Below, in pieces: positions 6,310 to 6,642 of a stretch of 6,642 nucleotides of DNA. The notes under the pieces are model-generated. The model did no database searches. It was not told where the DNA came from and saw only the letters and a list, made by a program, of their open reading frames with translations. How positions within the stretch are numbered: the stretch's first letter is position 1; the number at the start of each line of letters is the position of its first letter. Made by a program: the position numbers and the translations under genes. The DNA is from Ardenticatenia bacterium (lineage in GTDB: Bacteria > Chloroflexota > Anaerolineae > Aggregatilineales > Aggregatilineaceae), in the NCBI GenBank assembly GCA_026984385.1, contig JALSSH010000602.1, forward strand, positions 1 to 6,642, given 5' to 3'.

Positions 6310-6351
6310 TGCGCTACCTTCGGCACGTGGCAAAAGTGGGGCTAAACAGCG

Positions 6352-6642
6352 ATGATCGGTCGAAAACTCGGCAATCGGTACGAAATTCAGGAGTTGCTCG
6401 GCGAAGGGGCAACGGCCATCGTCTATAAGGGCGTGGATACGTTGCTGGGGCGCACAGTGGCGATTAAGATGCTGTTACCCTATGTGGATGAAACTGCGCG
6501 CAAGCGTTTCCAGCGAGAAGCGCGCGCCGCCGCCCAGCTCAACCACCCGAATATTATGGCGATCTACGATGTGGGGGAGGACGAGCAACCGTACCTGATT
6601 ATCGAGTATATCGAAGGTCGCCCCTTGTTTGAATTCATCCCT
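6352..6642 (+). CDS. Serine/threonine protein kinase, N-terminal part (cut by window end)
   Basis: Ninety-seven residues of a Hanks-type kinase are visible and the frame is open at the right edge. Subdomain I is GEGATAIVYKG (17-27), where the third Gly of the usual GxGxxG is Ala, a common variant in bacterial kinases. The ATP-binding Lys is residue 39 (VAIK), the partner Glu of helix C is residue 56 (FQREARAAAQLNHPNI), and the hinge is near 83-87 (IIEYI). These are the signs of an active N-lobe; the catalytic loop, DFG motif and any membrane or sensor domain are beyond the window. ATG 6352 is chosen because MIGRKLGNRYEI is a typical kinase start; a weak GTGGGG site (6336-6341) lies ten bases upstream. 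It is divergent from the envelope cluster. Confidence 0.93.
   Translation, partial: MIGRKLGNRYEIQELLGEGATAIVYKGVDTLLGRTVAIKMLLPYVDETARKRFQREARAAAQLNHPNIMAIYDVGEDEQPYLIIEYIEGRPLFEFIP

Larger units (their letters stand above)
6146..6351. promoter_or_regulatory. Divergent intergenic region between the lipoprotein and kinase genes
   Basis: These 206 bp separate two genes read away from each other, so promoters for both the three-gene envelope cluster and the kinase should lie here. I see one fair + strand promoter candidate (6281-6309) and one short hairpin (6213-6228). On the minus strand the best pair I found (TTGTGC and TAAGCT with 17-base spacing, in 6183-6211) matches the consensus poorly and is not called. 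No riboswitch or small RNA was recognised. Confidence 0.6.

Overview
The window is GC-rich and gene-dense. It reads as ordinary chromosomal DNA of a bacterium from the phylum Chloroflexota, most likely an Anaerolineae-type lineage. This rests on family knowledge, not a database search: a large integral-membrane glycosyltransferase-like protein with a C-terminal beta-sandwich, several exported proteins with long Thr/Pro 'TPTPT' linkers, an SH3b lipoprotein, a LysM-M23 endopeptidase and a Hanks-type kinase are a typical combination there. No rRNA, tRNA, insertion sequence, CRISPR array, phage gene or replication origin was seen.

Layout. Positions 1-1466 (+) hold the 3' part of a membrane protein whose 5' end lies outside the window. 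Positions 1566-1997 (+) encode an OsmC-family protein, followed 51 bp later by an 84-residue two-helix membrane protein (2049-2303, +). These converge, with a 7-bp gap, on a tight three-gene minus-strand cluster. In transcription order the cluster is an SH3b lipoprotein (6145-5162), a HEAT-repeat/single-TM protein with a Cys-paired ectodomain (5128-3755), and a secreted protein with three LysM domains and an M23 peptidase domain (3738-2311). A 206-bp divergent intergenic region (6146-6351) separates the cluster from the start of a serine/threonine protein kinase (6352 onward, +), cut by the window end.

How the genes may work together. All three minus-strand proteins carry export or membrane signals. 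Two carry domains commonly linked to cell-wall binding or hydrolysis (SH3b, LysM, M23). The third has cytoplasmic HEAT repeats joined through one TM helix to an outside domain of unknown fold. The kinase is divergently transcribed and may share regulation with them. A plausible reading is an envelope maintenance or sensing module, with the HEAT/TM protein as the least understood part. The link to the kinase is inferred only from gene arrangement. The best leads are the ectodomain architecture of the HEAT/TM protein, the conserved-looking cluster itself, and a G-quadruplex motif in a Thr/Pro linker coding region.
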